Assembly: GCA_934486615.1 (NCBI GenBank)
Contig: CAKSQO010000001.1
Span: 165,966-229,965, forward strand
DNA from: an uncultured Eubacteriales bacterium
Lineage (GTDB): Bacteria; Bacillota; Clostridia; Oscillospirales; Acutalibacteraceae
DNA length: 64,000 nt
Direction: 5' to 3'
Both the position numbers and the translations under genes were made by a program. The notes under the pieces are model-generated. The model was not told where the DNA came from. It made no database searches and saw only the letters and a list, made by a program, of their open reading frames with translations. This document shows, in pieces, positions 53,179-62,075 of this stretch; positions within the stretch are counted from its first letter, which is position 1, and the number at the start of each line of letters is the position of its first letter.

Positions 53179-54582
53179 ATGGCAAATTTTATGAACAAGC
53201 TCGTCGATTATCAGAGGACAGGCCCCGGAATAGGAAAGCGCTCCACGGGTGGCTTTTCCTTTTCCGACTTCTGGCGAATTTACCGTGAGAAGTTTTTCAA
53301 GCTCCTTGCGATAAATCTGATGTACATCGTCTGTCTGATAATTGTCGGGCTTATGTGCTGGCTGCCGATAAGCAAAACGGTTATGAAAGAAAGCTATCTT
53401 TCAAACAAGCTGACCGCTTACGAGCTGAACGACAGCTATCTCAACATCATCAACAACTATACAAAATCTTATAAAATCACAGAAGAGCAGGCCGACGCGG
53501 CTCTGCCTTATATCACCAGGGCGCTCGACGCCGTGAAAGAGGCCAACCCGGACGTGCTGAAAGACGGCACCTCCGGCTTTGAGCTTGATAAGTTCAGCAC
53601 AGCGCAGCTTGAGACAGTGTTCGCAAACTTCAAAAAAGCCGCCGGTGCGCTCGGCTTCACTCTTTCGGAGGAAAAGCCCGACGACGGCGCGGACAAGCTC
53701 TACGTTCTAAAGGACAATGCCAACCAGAGCATAACAAAGTTCACCGTTGCCGACGGCAAGCTGACGATGCTCGACTATATCCCGCAGACGATAACCGATC
53801 TGCTTGTGCTTCTGCTGTGCCTTACGCCGATAATCCTGCTCGGACCGATAAACCTTGCGGCAACACGACTGACCCGCGACTACGCGCGCGGCGTGCCGTC
53901 GTTTATGTTTCCCGATATTTGGGACACAATTAAAAAGAACTGGTGGCAGGGTCTTGTCATCTCGGCGCTGCAGTACGTTACGCTCAGCTGCGCCGCCATC
54001 GCCGCCGTGTGGTATTACACGTTTTTGTCAAAGGGCTTTTTCTACATCTTCGGCTTTGCGCTGTGCCTGTTCCTCGGCTATGTGTTCATCTCGATGAACT
54101 TCTACACAGGAATCATGCAGGTCACTCTCGATATGAAGCTCGGCAAGATACTGAAAAACGCGTTTTACTTCACCGTTATCGCGATGGGCCGCAATATCCT
54201 GATGATCCTTGCGGGCTTGCTGATACTTGTGATATTCTTCGCACTGATAATCTACGGCCTTGCAATCTCGCTTGTAATGTCGCTGACAATAACGGCAATA
54301 CTGATACTGCCGTTCTCGTTCTGGTTCTATTTCGTCAGTTTTATGACTTATCCTAAGCTGCAGAAGTACATCATCGACCCATATTATGCCGACCTCAAAA
54401 AGAAAGAGGCCGAGGCGGCCGAGAGCAGTCAGCTCGAAGGCGGCTCCGACGACGATGCCGAGGACGAGAAAGAGCCCGAGTACGTCTACTACAACGGGCG
54501 TATGGTGCACCGCTCCGCGCTTGAGCAGGAGAGCCTGTTCAATGACGACAACTCCGTCGAGAGCGACGGCGAAAAAAAGTAA
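53179..54582 (+). CDS. DUF624 / YesL-like membrane protein
   Basis: The 467-residue protein has an N-terminal membrane segment, a large soluble insert (about residues 75-200), then about five membrane segments. The block GPINLAATRLTRDYARGVPS with FPDIWDTIKKNWWQGL resembles the DUF624/YesL family. A charged acidic tail follows (residues 415-467). It precedes a two-gene ABC exporter. Function is unknown. Confidence 0.7.
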   Translation: MANFMNKLVDYQRTGPGIGKRSTGGFSFSDFWRIYREKFFKLLAINLMYIVCLIIVGLMCWLPISKTVMKESYLSNKLTAYELNDSYLNIINNYTKSYKITEEQADAALPYITRALDAVKEANPDVLKDGTSGFELDKFSTAQLETVFANFKKAAGALGFTLSEEKPDDGADKLYVLKDNANQSITKFTVADGKLTMLDYIPQTITDLLVLLLCLTPIILLGPINLAATRLTRDYARGVPSFMFPDIWDTIKKNWWQGLVISALQYVTLSCAAIAAVWYYTFLSKGFFYIFGFALCLFLGYVFISMNFYTGIMQVTLDMKLGKILKNAFYFTVIAMGRNILMILAGLLILVIFFALIIYGLAISLVMSLTITAILILPFSFWFYFVSFMTYPKLQKYIIDPYYADLKKKEAEAAESSQLEGGSDDDAEDEKEPEYVYYNGRMVHRSALEQESLFNDDNSVESDGEKK

Positions 54583-54609
54583 TCGGATTCATTTTTGAGG
54601 GAAATTCAG

Positions 54610-56334
54610 TTGAAAAGGCTATTTAAATACATCAAAAAATATAAATTTCAGTCAATTCTCGGACCGCTTTTCAAGTTGCTTGAGGCGGTCCTTGAGCTGA
54701 TTGTGCCTCTTGTTGTTGCTGATATAATCGACGTCGGCATAAAGTCTGGCGACACCCGCTACATCGTTGCGCGCGTAGGGCTGCTGTGTCTGCTCGCCGC
54801 AGTCGGCTTCGGCTTTGCGATAACCGCACAGTACTTCGCTGCTCGTGCAGCCGTAGGCTGCGCCACCGCTATCAGGCACGACCTGTTCAAAAAGATAATG
54901 GGGCTTAGCTACAGCCGGATCGACGAAAACGGTACAAGCACTCTGATGACCCGTCTGACGGGCGATGTCAACCTCGTACAAACCGGCATAAATATGGTAT
55001 TGAGGCTGATGCTGCGCTCGCCGCTCGTCGTTGCAGGCGCTACAATTATGGCGTTCACTATCGACAAAAAGCTGACCATAATCTTCCTTGCGGTAATTGC
55101 GGCACTTTACCTGGTCGTGACCCTGATAACCAAAACGACCGTCCCGATGTACAAGGGCATACAGGGCAGACTTGACGTTATTCTGCGCAAGACGAAGGAG
55201 AACCTTTCGGGTGCAAGAGTAATTCGTGCATTCGTCCTTGCCGACGAGGAGGAGCAGAGCTTCAGGCAGGAGATTGAGTCGCTCAACGTCGCTCAGCGCG
55301 TCGCAGGACGCGTCGCGGCTGTGCTCAACCCCGCGACCTACTGCATCGTAAATCTGGGCATAATCGCACTCATCTACTTCGGTGCGATCCACGTCGACAA
55401 CTCCGTTATCTCGCAGGGCAGCCTTGTCGCGCTTTATAATTATATGTCGCAGATACTGGTTGAGCTCGTAAAATTTGCGGGACTTATCGTGACGTTCAAC
55501 AAATCGGTCGCAAGCGTAGCACGCATCAACTCCGTGCTCGACATCGAGGATGAGCCGACCGCCGACCGCCGCACAGACAATCCCGACTTTGCGTCAAGCA
55601 AAGTCGCTTTCGACGGCGTCAGCTTCCGCTACGGAGACGTCGAGGAGTATGCCTTAAGCAACGTTTCGTTCACCGCCGACAAGGGAGAACGCATAGGCGT
55701 TATCGGCGGAACAGGCTCGGGCAAGACTACGCTCGTCAACCTGATACCCGCGTTCTACAAGGCGAGCAAGGGTCACGTTTATATAGACGGCGTTGATGTC
55801 TCGACCTACACCGAGAGCGAGCTCGGCAAAATCGTCAAGGTCGTGCCGCAAAAGGCAGTGCTGTTCAGCGGAACTATCCGCGACAATCTTATGTGGGGAG
55901 ACGAAAGCGCCGACGAGCGTACGCTCGAGCGCGCTGTTGAGGCTTCGCAGTCGTCCGACGTTATCCGCGCCAAAGAAAACGGCCTCGACAGTCCGGTCGA
56001 ACAGGGCGGCGCAAACTTCTCGGGCGGTCAGCGCCAGCGTCTGACGATAGCGCGTGCGCTGGTCGGCGAGCCGCAGGTGCTCATCCTCGACGACAGCGCG
56101 TCCGCGCTCGACTACGCGACCGACGCCGCGCTGCGCACGGCGCTTAAGGACTCTTACAAAGATTCGACCGTGTTCATTGTATCTCAGCGCACCTCTTCCG
56201 TTATGGGTTGTAATAAGATTATCGTCCTCGATGACGGAAACGTCTGCGGAATAGGCACTCATGACGAGTTGCTGCAAAATTGCGAAAAATACAGGGAGAT
56301 TTATGACTCGCAGTATAAAAAGGAGGCAAAATGA
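54610..56334 (+). CDS. ABC exporter half-transporter with a degenerate catalytic site
   Basis: The protein (about 574 residues) has an N-terminal six-segment exporter domain and a C-terminal ATPase with Walker A GGTGSGKTT and signature FSGGQRQRL. Walker B reads VLILDDSASALD, so the catalytic Glu is Asp, and the H-loop reads VSQRTSS with Gln for His. These changes mark the inactive site of a heterodimeric exporter. The TTG at 54610 follows GAGGGA. It overlaps its partner gene by ATGA. The substrate, drug or lipid, is unknown. Confidence 0.9.
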   Translation: MKRLFKYIKKYKFQSILGPLFKLLEAVLELIVPLVVADIIDVGIKSGDTRYIVARVGLLCLLAAVGFGFAITAQYFAARAAVGCATAIRHDLFKKIMGLSYSRIDENGTSTLMTRLTGDVNLVQTGINMVLRLMLRSPLVVAGATIMAFTIDKKLTIIFLAVIAALYLVVTLITKTTVPMYKGIQGRLDVILRKTKENLSGARVIRAFVLADEEEQSFRQEIESLNVAQRVAGRVAAVLNPATYCIVNLGIIALIYFGAIHVDNSVISQGSLVALYNYMSQILVELVKFAGLIVTFNKSVASVARINSVLDIEDEPTADRRTDNPDFASSKVAFDGVSFRYGDVEEYALSNVSFTADKGERIGVIGGTGSGKTTLVNLIPAFYKASKGHVYIDGVDVSTYTESELGKIVKVVPQKAVLFSGTIRDNLMWGDESADERTLERAVEASQSSDVIRAKENGLDSPVEQGGANFSGGQRQRLTIARALVGEPQVLILDDSASALDYATDAALRTALKDSYKDSTVFIVSQRTSSVMGCNKIIVLDDGNVCGIGTHDELLQNCEKYREIYDSQYKKEAK

Positions 56335-58079
56335 TGAAAAAGCATAAGCCCTCCGTTTATAAAGAGATACTCGCGCGCATCTTCCGATACAAGGCACCGC
56401 TCATCACTTCGCTTGTGTTCACGTTTTTCAGCGTGGTGTTCACACTGCTTGTGCCCGTGTATATAGGCCGCGCGATAGACAACGCTATCGCAGCAGGCAA
56501 GGTCAGGTTCGACATCATCGGCAACGACCTTGTCATAATCGCCGCGCTGACCGCCGCGATAGTCGCGCTGCAGTGGCTCAGCGGTGTGCTTAACAACCGC
56601 ATCGCCTACAACGTCGTGCGCGACCTGCGGACCGACGCGATAACCAAGATCACGCGCCTGAAGCTCAGCTATATCGACTCTCACTCGCACGGCGACATCA
56701 TCAGCCGAGTCATCGCCGATGCCGACCAGTTCTCAGACGGCCTTATTCTCGGCTTTTCGCAGCTGTTCTCGGGTGTTGTAACGATAGTCGGCACGCTCGT
56801 GTTCATGCTGCGGCTGAATGTCTATATTGCGCTTGTGGTCGTGCTCGTTACGCCGCTGTCGCTGTTCGTGGCGAAGTTCATCTCGTCGCGCACCTACAAA
56901 TACTTCCATGCCCAGTCCGAAGCGCGCGGCAGGCAGACAGCGTTCATCACCGAGCGCATTACCAATATCAAGGTCGTCAAGGCGTTCAACAAAGAGGATG
57001 ACAGCTTAAAAGATTTTGACAAGCTTAACGCTGAGCTTGAGACGGCCTCACTCAAATCGACGTTCTTCTCATCGCTGACCAACCCCAGTACGCGCTTTAT
57101 CAACAGCATAGTCTATGCGGGCGTTGCGCTTTCGGGAGCTATAGCGGTCATCCGCGACCCTGCGGGCTTCACCGTCGGTACGCTCTCGTGCTTTTTGAGC
57201 TACGCCAACCAGTATACCAAGCCGTTTAACGAGATTTCGGGAGTCGTCACCGAACTGCAAAATGCCGTCGTTTGCGCCGAGCGAATACTCGAGCTTATCA
57301 ACGTTGACGAGGTTGAGCGCGACACCGAGGGCGCTGCCACCATCGGGCACATCTACGGAAAGGTCGACTTTAAAGACGTCTGCTTCTCATACGACCCTTC
57401 GCGTAAGCTCATCACCGACTTCAACCTCGCCGTTAAGCCGGGGCAGAAGGTCGCGATCGTCGGCCCGACCGGCTGCGGCAAAACGACGCTCATCAACCTG
57501 ATAATGCGCTTCTATGACATCGACGGCGGCTCTATTTCCATCGACGGCCGCAGCACCAAGGATATCACGCTCGACTCGCTCAGAAGTAACATCGGTATGG
57601 TGCTTCAGGACACATGGATAAAGCAGGGGACCGTTAAGGAAAACATTGCCCTCGGCAAGCCCGATGCGACCGACGATGAGATAATCGCCGCCGCAAAGGC
57701 TGCGCACGCGCACTCGTTTATCAAGCGCCTGCCAAACGGCTACAACACGCTGCTGACCGAGAATGAGAACCTCTCCGCAGGTCAGCGCCAGCTGCTGTGC
57801 ATCGCGCGCGTTATGATTGCCATGCCGCCCGTGCTTATCCTCGACGAAGCGACAAGCTCCATCGACACTATGACCGAAATGAAAATTCAGCGCGCGTTTG
57901 ATAAGCTGACCGACGGCAGAACGTCGTTCATCGTCGCTCACCGCCTGTCGACAATTCGCGAGGCCGACGTTATCCTTGTTATGAAGGACGGAAATATAAT
58001 CGAAAGCGGCCGCCACGACGAGCTGCTCGAGCGCGGCGGCTTCTACGCAACGCTCTACAACAGCCAGTTCGCGCACTGA
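56331..58079 (+). CDS. ABC exporter half-transporter, partner of the preceding gene
   Basis: The 582-residue exporter has canonical ATPase motifs: Walker A GPTGCGKTT, signature NLSAGQRQLL, Walker B VLILDEATSSIDT with the catalytic Glu, and H-loop VAHRLSTI. With the preceding degenerate half it should form a heterodimeric multidrug- or lipid-type exporter like LmrCD/BmrCD. The genes overlap by 4 bp. Confidence 0.92.
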   Translation: MMKKHKPSVYKEILARIFRYKAPLITSLVFTFFSVVFTLLVPVYIGRAIDNAIAAGKVRFDIIGNDLVIIAALTAAIVALQWLSGVLNNRIAYNVVRDLRTDAITKITRLKLSYIDSHSHGDIISRVIADADQFSDGLILGFSQLFSGVVTIVGTLVFMLRLNVYIALVVVLVTPLSLFVAKFISSRTYKYFHAQSEARGRQTAFITERITNIKVVKAFNKEDDSLKDFDKLNAELETASLKSTFFSSLTNPSTRFINSIVYAGVALSGAIAVIRDPAGFTVGTLSCFLSYANQYTKPFNEISGVVTELQNAVVCAERILELINVDEVERDTEGAATIGHIYGKVDFKDVCFSYDPSRKLITDFNLAVKPGQKVAIVGPTGCGKTTLINLIMRFYDIDGGSISIDGRSTKDITLDSLRSNIGMVLQDTWIKQGTVKENIALGKPDATDDEIIAAAKAAHAHSFIKRLPNGYNTLLTENENLSAGQRQLLCIARVMIAMPPVLILDEATSSIDTMTEMKIQRAFDKLTDGRTSFIVAHRLSTIREADVILVMKDGNIIESGRHDELLERGGFYATLYNSQFAH

Positions 58080-58097
58080 ACGAAAGGAATTCTGACT

Positions 58098-58775
58098 TTG
58101 AGAATGAGAAGAAAAAAACATATCGACGAGCGCCTTGAAAAGTGCTCCGATATGCTCCTTATCTACGAAAGCGATGTTAGAGACTACAGCCTGTCTGACC
58201 CCGACGTAAAGCAGCTGGACTTAAAGCAGCTGTTTCCGAACGGCGGCAAAGTCGAGCTTGAGGTCGGCTGCGGTAAGGGCGGCTTTATAACCGAGCTTGC
58301 ACGTCGCAATCCCGATGTCAACTATATCGCCGTCGAAAAGTGCGACAACGTCATCGTTCTCGCGTGTGAAAAGGCGCGCGAGATGGGGCTTAAAAACATA
58401 TTTTTCGTTTCAACATATGCCGAATATCTGCTGCGTCTGCTGCCCGAGAATTCGATTGACAATATCTATCTGAACTTTTCCTGCCCGTTTCCCAAATCGG
58501 GGCAGGCGGTACACAGGCTCACTCACAGCCGCTTTCTTGATATTTACGCCAAGCTGCTGAAAAACGGGGGAGAGATCTGTCAAAAGACCGACAGTATGAA
58601 GCTGTTTGAATTTTCGCTCGAGCAGTTTTCAAGCTGCGGCTGGCTGATAAAGAACGTCTCGCTCGATCTGCACAACAGCCGTTTTAACGAAAATAATATC
58701 GAAACCGAGTACGAGCACAAATTTTCGGAGCAGGGATTTCCGATTTATCGACTCGAGGCAGCTCCGAGAGGATGA
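58098..58775 (+). CDS. trmB: TrmB-like tRNA (guanine46-N7)-methyltransferase with a changed active-site motif
   Basis: The 225-residue protein has the TrmB order: SAM loop LEVGCGKGGFITELARRNPD, shown in part, then YIAVEKCDNVIVLACEKA. The C-terminus has NENNIETEYEHKFSEQGFPIYRLEA, in part, which matches the family YEttYE...G..I region. The motif normally reading NFSDPWPKxRHxKRR is NFSCPFPKSGQAVHRLTH here, so Asp is Cys and Trp is Phe. It starts with TTG behind AAAGGA. Activity is therefore less certain than the family. Confidence 0.8.
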   Translation: MRMRRKKHIDERLEKCSDMLLIYESDVRDYSLSDPDVKQLDLKQLFPNGGKVELEVGCGKGGFITELARRNPDVNYIAVEKCDNVIVLACEKAREMGLKNIFFVSTYAEYLLRLLPENSIDNIYLNFSCPFPKSGQAVHRLTHSRFLDIYAKLLKNGGEICQKTDSMKLFEFSLEQFSSCGWLIKNVSLDLHNSRFNENNIETEYEHKFSEQGFPIYRLEAAPRG

Positions 58776-58906
58776 ATATCCCGTCTTTTTTCAGCCTGAA
58801 TTTATCATTGTTTCCGCATTTCGCGGACAAAATCCGGCTTTTCGAAAAATAAACGCCGCAAAATGTTAATAAAGTGTTAATATTTGTGTGATTTATGAAA
58901 ACGCTC

Positions 58907-58935
58907 TTGAATTTATTTGATTTTTTTGGTATGAT
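58907..58935 (+). promoter_or_regulatory. Promoter of the solute-binding lipoprotein gene
   Basis: TTGAAT (58907-58912) and TATGAT (58930-58935) are 17 bp apart, leaving a leader of about 105 bases. Confidence 0.65.
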
Positions 58936-59047
58936 TACTACAAGTTCGGAGTGTGGTTGAATATACTTGTATCACACCCGCATGCGATGCCGTGCCATAA
59001 AGTTGTTTTTCCGCGGTATCGACCATTATTTTTAGGAGGAAATGGTA

Positions 59048-60433
59048 ATGAAAAACAAGAGATTTATCTCGCGTTGCCTGCTTCTGTTGCTGGTTGTTGC
59101 TCTCGCTTTTTCGGCTATGAGCTGTGACAAGAAGGATACCGGAAGCAGCTCCAAGAAAGCCACCAGCGATGTCGGCGCAGGCGAGAACCCCTTCGGCACC
59201 GGCGTTTCTAAGGAAGTCGCTACGGTTCTTGCAAATTCCGGCGACGTAGTCTGGTATTCGGGTGCCGACGGCACCGGCGAGTATGACCAGCAGTTCTTCG
59301 AGTTCTTCAAGAAGTATTACGGCGGTACCATCAGCTACAAGTATTGCGCTTGGACTGATGATATGAAGACCTATCTTGAGGACTATGCGAACAACGATGC
59401 ACCCGATTATCTGCCTATGGCATACCGCTATTGGCCGAAGGCCGGTAACCGCAAGCTCGTCTACTCTGTCAGCGAGCTGAAGGAAAAGGGTATTGTCGGT
59501 CTTGATCACCCCGAGATGACCAGATACGACGATATCGCCAAGGCTTCGTTCTCCATCGGAGACGAGTGCTACGCATTCACCGCTGTTTACTGCTCTCCTG
59601 TAACCATCGGCGTAAACCTCGACCTCTACAACGAGTACAAGGTCAAGTCGCCTGTTGAGTACTACAAAGAGGGTAACTGGAACTACAAGACCTTTGTTCA
59701 GGCCGCTAAGGAAATCACCAGAACCAGAAGCGACGGAACCAAGATCTCCGGATACGACGGTTGGGACAAAAACTGGTTTATAACCGCTAACGACTGCGAC
59801 CTCGTTTACTGGAAGGGCAACACCCTTACCTCAAGCATCGACAGCGATCAGCACCTCTACAACGCATTACAGAATCTGCACGACCTCTATGCCAACGGAT
59901 ACACCGGAGGCGGTTTTGTTGACGGCAAGGTCGGTATGTGCGCTGCTACTGCCGATAACCTCGGTCAGTACCTCAGAAAGTGCACCTTCAACTGGGGTAT
60001 TGTTCCGTTCCCGTATGGTGACGACAACACCTCCGGTAAGGTTCCTGCTGAGGTTTCGGGCGCCGGTGTATCCACTGCTGCCAAGAACGTTCAGGGTGCT
60101 ATTAACTCCAGAATTGCCCGCAGCGTATTTGACAAGCTCTACTATGGTTATGAGAGCAAAGGTATCTACGGCGCCGGCACCTATCTCTCTTCTTATCAGA
60201 TCTATGAGAACGCTGACAAGAAGAACGGCAACAATGATATGATGGATATGATCGAGACCACTACCTTCCAGGGCAGACAGGCGCTGTTCATGGGTGTTGG
60301 TAACCTCGATTCCGCTCAGAACACTTTCTGGGGCAAGCTGACTCGCAGTGACAGTATCAAGGACGTTCTTGAGGAGTTTGCACCTATCTTCACCGCAAAC
60401 TGCGAAATCGAAATGAAGAACACTAAGAAATAA
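59048..60433 (+). CDS. Extracellular solute-binding lipoprotein (orphan)
   Basis: The 461-residue protein has a lipoprotein signal (LLLVVALAFSAMSC) and then a type I/II solute-binding fold (VVWYSGADGTGEYDQQFFEFF, in part). It resembles sugar ABC-transporter binding proteins. AGGAGG lies 8 bases before the ATG at 59048; the ATG two codons earlier is too close. No permease or ATPase gene adjoins it, and a terminator follows directly. Codon choice is uniform (AAC, TAC, CTC, GGT), as in highly expressed genes. Confidence 0.82.
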   Translation: MKNKRFISRCLLLLLVVALAFSAMSCDKKDTGSSSKKATSDVGAGENPFGTGVSKEVATVLANSGDVVWYSGADGTGEYDQQFFEFFKKYYGGTISYKYCAWTDDMKTYLEDYANNDAPDYLPMAYRYWPKAGNRKLVYSVSELKEKGIVGLDHPEMTRYDDIAKASFSIGDECYAFTAVYCSPVTIGVNLDLYNEYKVKSPVEYYKEGNWNYKTFVQAAKEITRTRSDGTKISGYDGWDKNWFITANDCDLVYWKGNTLTSSIDSDQHLYNALQNLHDLYANGYTGGGFVDGKVGMCAATADNLGQYLRKCTFNWGIVPFPYGDDNTSGKVPAEVSGAGVSTAAKNVQGAINSRIARSVFDKLYYGYESKGIYGAGTYLSSYQIYENADKKNGNNDMMDMIETTTFQGRQALFMGVGNLDSAQNTFWGKLTRSDSIKDVLEEFAPIFTANCEIEMKNTKK

Positions 60434-60461
60434 GAGTAACTCTTAATTCTAAGCGAATACG

Positions 60462-60496
60462 AAACGGCTCGTGTGCTCGTCACGCGGGCCGTTTTT
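60462..60496 (+). terminator. Terminator of the solute-binding lipoprotein gene
   Basis: AAACGGC and GCCGTTT close a stem with further GTGT/ACGC pairing, followed by TTTTTG. Confidence 0.75.
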
Positions 60497-60663
60497 GTGC
60501 GCTTGTATGATTTATAATTGAGAGTGCGCAGCTATGACATCTGTTGTGTGAAAGTGCCGTTAAAGCAGAATTGTGCTTTTGAACTATTTTCTACACGTGA
60601 ATACTTCGCATTGTGTGTTGGCGTTTTCGGCATACAAAATTATCCGATCAACGGCGAAAGCAC

Positions 60664-60692
60664 TTTACAAAGCACATGGAGTTTGGTAAAAT
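60664..60692 (+). promoter_or_regulatory. Promoter of the small unknown gene and rpiB
   Basis: TTTACA (60664-60669) and TAAAAT (60687-60692) are 17 bp apart, about 70 bp before the start codon. Confidence 0.6.
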
Positions 60693-60763
60693 AATAATTA
60701 ATTTATGCTTCACCTGTTCGCTATGGCAATTTGAAGCGATTAGCTCAACGGAGGTATCAGGAA

Positions 60764-61087
60764 GTGGAAGAAATCAAGCTGCCGCTGCTCAGTTGGTTTG
60801 TGGGAGATGTGTACGCAAAGTTCGGCAACCGCTACGTGGGCTCAGTCGGCGCAGTCAATATTGCTGCGAACGCGTTCTGTTATGTTGCTTGGCTCGTCCG
60901 CACGGGCGATGTTCCGCTGCTCAAATGCGAAAGCTACGATGTTCTGAACAGAAACAACACCGACGCGCACGAAGCCGCCGAATTCCCTGCGACCGAGGAT
61001 GGACTCAGAGAGGCAAACGAATGGGTAAACACCCGCTACAGCGAATATCTCGCAGCCGGTAAGAATAAGCTGACCGTTAAATTGTAA
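60764..61087 (+). CDS. Small protein of unknown function upstream of rpiB
   Basis: The 107-residue protein starts at a GTG (60764) with GGAGG at 60750-60754. The N-terminal half is compact and mixed alpha/beta-like (LLSWFVGDVYAKFGNRYVGS), the C-terminal half charged and helical. There is no clear membrane segment or known motif. It lies 12 bp upstream of rpiB and shares its promoter, so a link to pentose or ribulose metabolism is possible but unproven. Confidence 0.65.
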   Translation: MEEIKLPLLSWFVGDVYAKFGNRYVGSVGAVNIAANAFCYVAWLVRTGDVPLLKCESYDVLNRNNTDAHEAAEFPATEDGLREANEWVNTRYSEYLAAGKNKLTVKL

Positions 61088-61099
61088 GGAGATTTTAAA

Positions 61100-61546
61100 A
61101 TGAAAATTGCAATCGGAAATGACCACGCAGCACCCGAGCTTAAATTCAAGATTATGAAGCTGCTCGAATCAAAAGGACATGCTGTCATTAACTTCGGCAC
61201 CGACACTTCTGAAAGCGTGGATTATCCCATCTACGCCGAAAAGGTCGCAAACGCTGTTGCTTCGGGCGAGTGCGAGCGCGGTATCATCATCTGCGGCACG
61301 GGAATAGGCGTGTCCATCGCTGCAAACAAGGTCAACGGCATACGTGCCGCTTGCTGCAGCGATCCGCTGTGCGTCAGGCTTACCCGTCAGCACAACAATG
61401 CTAACGTGCTCTGCTTCGGTGCGAGAATTGTCGGCGATATTATGGCCGAGGAAATGGTCAATGTATTCCTTGACACTCCTTACGAGGGCGGACGCCACGA
61501 CAATCGCCTGAAGCTCATCTCCGACATCGAGGAGCGCAATCGATAA
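61100..61546 (+). CDS. rpiB: Ribose-5-phosphate isomerase B
   Basis: RpiB interconverts ribose-5-phosphate and ribulose-5-phosphate. The 148-residue protein of the RpiB/LacAB family has GNDHAAPELKFKIMK, the conserved Cys in GIIICGTGIGVSIAANKV, and RLTRQHNNANVLCFGARI. AAGGAG precedes the ATG. RpiB is preferred over LacA/LacB because it stands alone, without a tagatose pathway. Confidence 0.92.
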   Translation: MKIAIGNDHAAPELKFKIMKLLESKGHAVINFGTDTSESVDYPIYAEKVANAVASGECERGIIICGTGIGVSIAANKVNGIRAACCSDPLCVRLTRQHNNANVLCFGARIVGDIMAEEMVNVFLDTPYEGGRHDNRLKLISDIEERNR

Positions 61547-61848
61547 TACTATCAATACGAGGCCACTCTCTCTGTTTTGCGCTCGCTTCCGGCAATTTCA
61601 AATTCATGAGGGTCTGCAGTTAATTAGTTCCGAACCGTATGTGCCGTTATGATTATTGTCGTCACTGCTGTTTCGGAACTGCAAATCGGCGGATACTTTA
61701 TGTCCGACAGCAGTTTGAGTGCTATCCTTTTCGCGGTGATTGCCGGATTCGGTTGCGTGGTATATAACTTCATAATCACGTTACCCAAAAAGCCGATAAT
61801 TCGTCGGTCGAATAAAACAACGGTTAAATTTATTTCAGATACTTCGCA

Positions 61849-61881
61849 AGCCGCCCGATGCACAGTCGGGCGGCTGCTGTT
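61849..61881 (+). terminator. Hairpin in the rpiB-glmS gap
   Basis: AGCCGCCCGA-TGCACAG-TCGGGCGGCT is a perfect 10-bp stem followed by GCTGTTTTGC, a likely intrinsic terminator upstream of glmS. Confidence 0.65.
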
Positions 61882-61923
61882 TTGCTATATAGCGACGTTT
61901 ATCGCGTATAATTAAATTAATGC

Positions 61924-61952
61924 TTGCAATTACCGCCGGCCTTTGATATAAT
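61924..61952 (+). promoter_or_regulatory. Promoter of glmS
   Basis: TTGCAA (61924-61929) and TATAAT (61947-61952) are 17 bp apart. The -10 lies in the palindrome CCTTTGATAT-A-ATATCAAAGG, which could be an operator or a chance AT-rich hairpin. Confidence 0.75.
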
Positions 61953-62075
61953 ATCAAAGGTTTTTGCTATTTCGTACTACATTTGTAAAATAGTAAAGCC
62001 GGACGGCTACGGGTTGGGGGATCTGCAGCCGCTTCACTTGCCTGAAATACGGCAAAACAGAATGGGGGACATATT

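Larger units (their letters stand above)
60434..60763. other. Non-coding stretch upstream of the small unknown gene
   Basis: Apart from the terminator at its left end and the promoter at 60664-60692, I see no gene or clear structure in these 330 bp. Confidence 0.5.
61547..62075. other. rpiB-glmS intergenic region
   Basis: About 530 bp lacks a convincing gene. It holds an interrupted inverted repeat (TGCAGTT...CCGAA at 61615-61633 against TTCGGAACTGCA at 61672-61683), the terminator-like hairpin at 61849 and the glmS promoter. The 115-base glmS leader has small hairpins, AGCCG-GA-CGGCT and TTGCC-TGAAATAC-GGCAA, but no glmS-ribozyme core. Confidence 0.5.

Noticed and set aside
61649..61915. 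A plus-strand frame of up to 88 codons with one hydrophobic stretch between rpiB and glmS
   Set aside because: A strong terminator-like hairpin lies inside its 3' half, the ribosome site is poor and no family is recognisable. The overlapping minus-strand frame is no better.
61940..61967. Palindrome CCTTTGATAT-A-ATATCAAAGG plus a T-run as a terminator upstream of glmS
   Set aside because: It coincides with the -10 box of a good 17-bp-spaced promoter, which explains it better.
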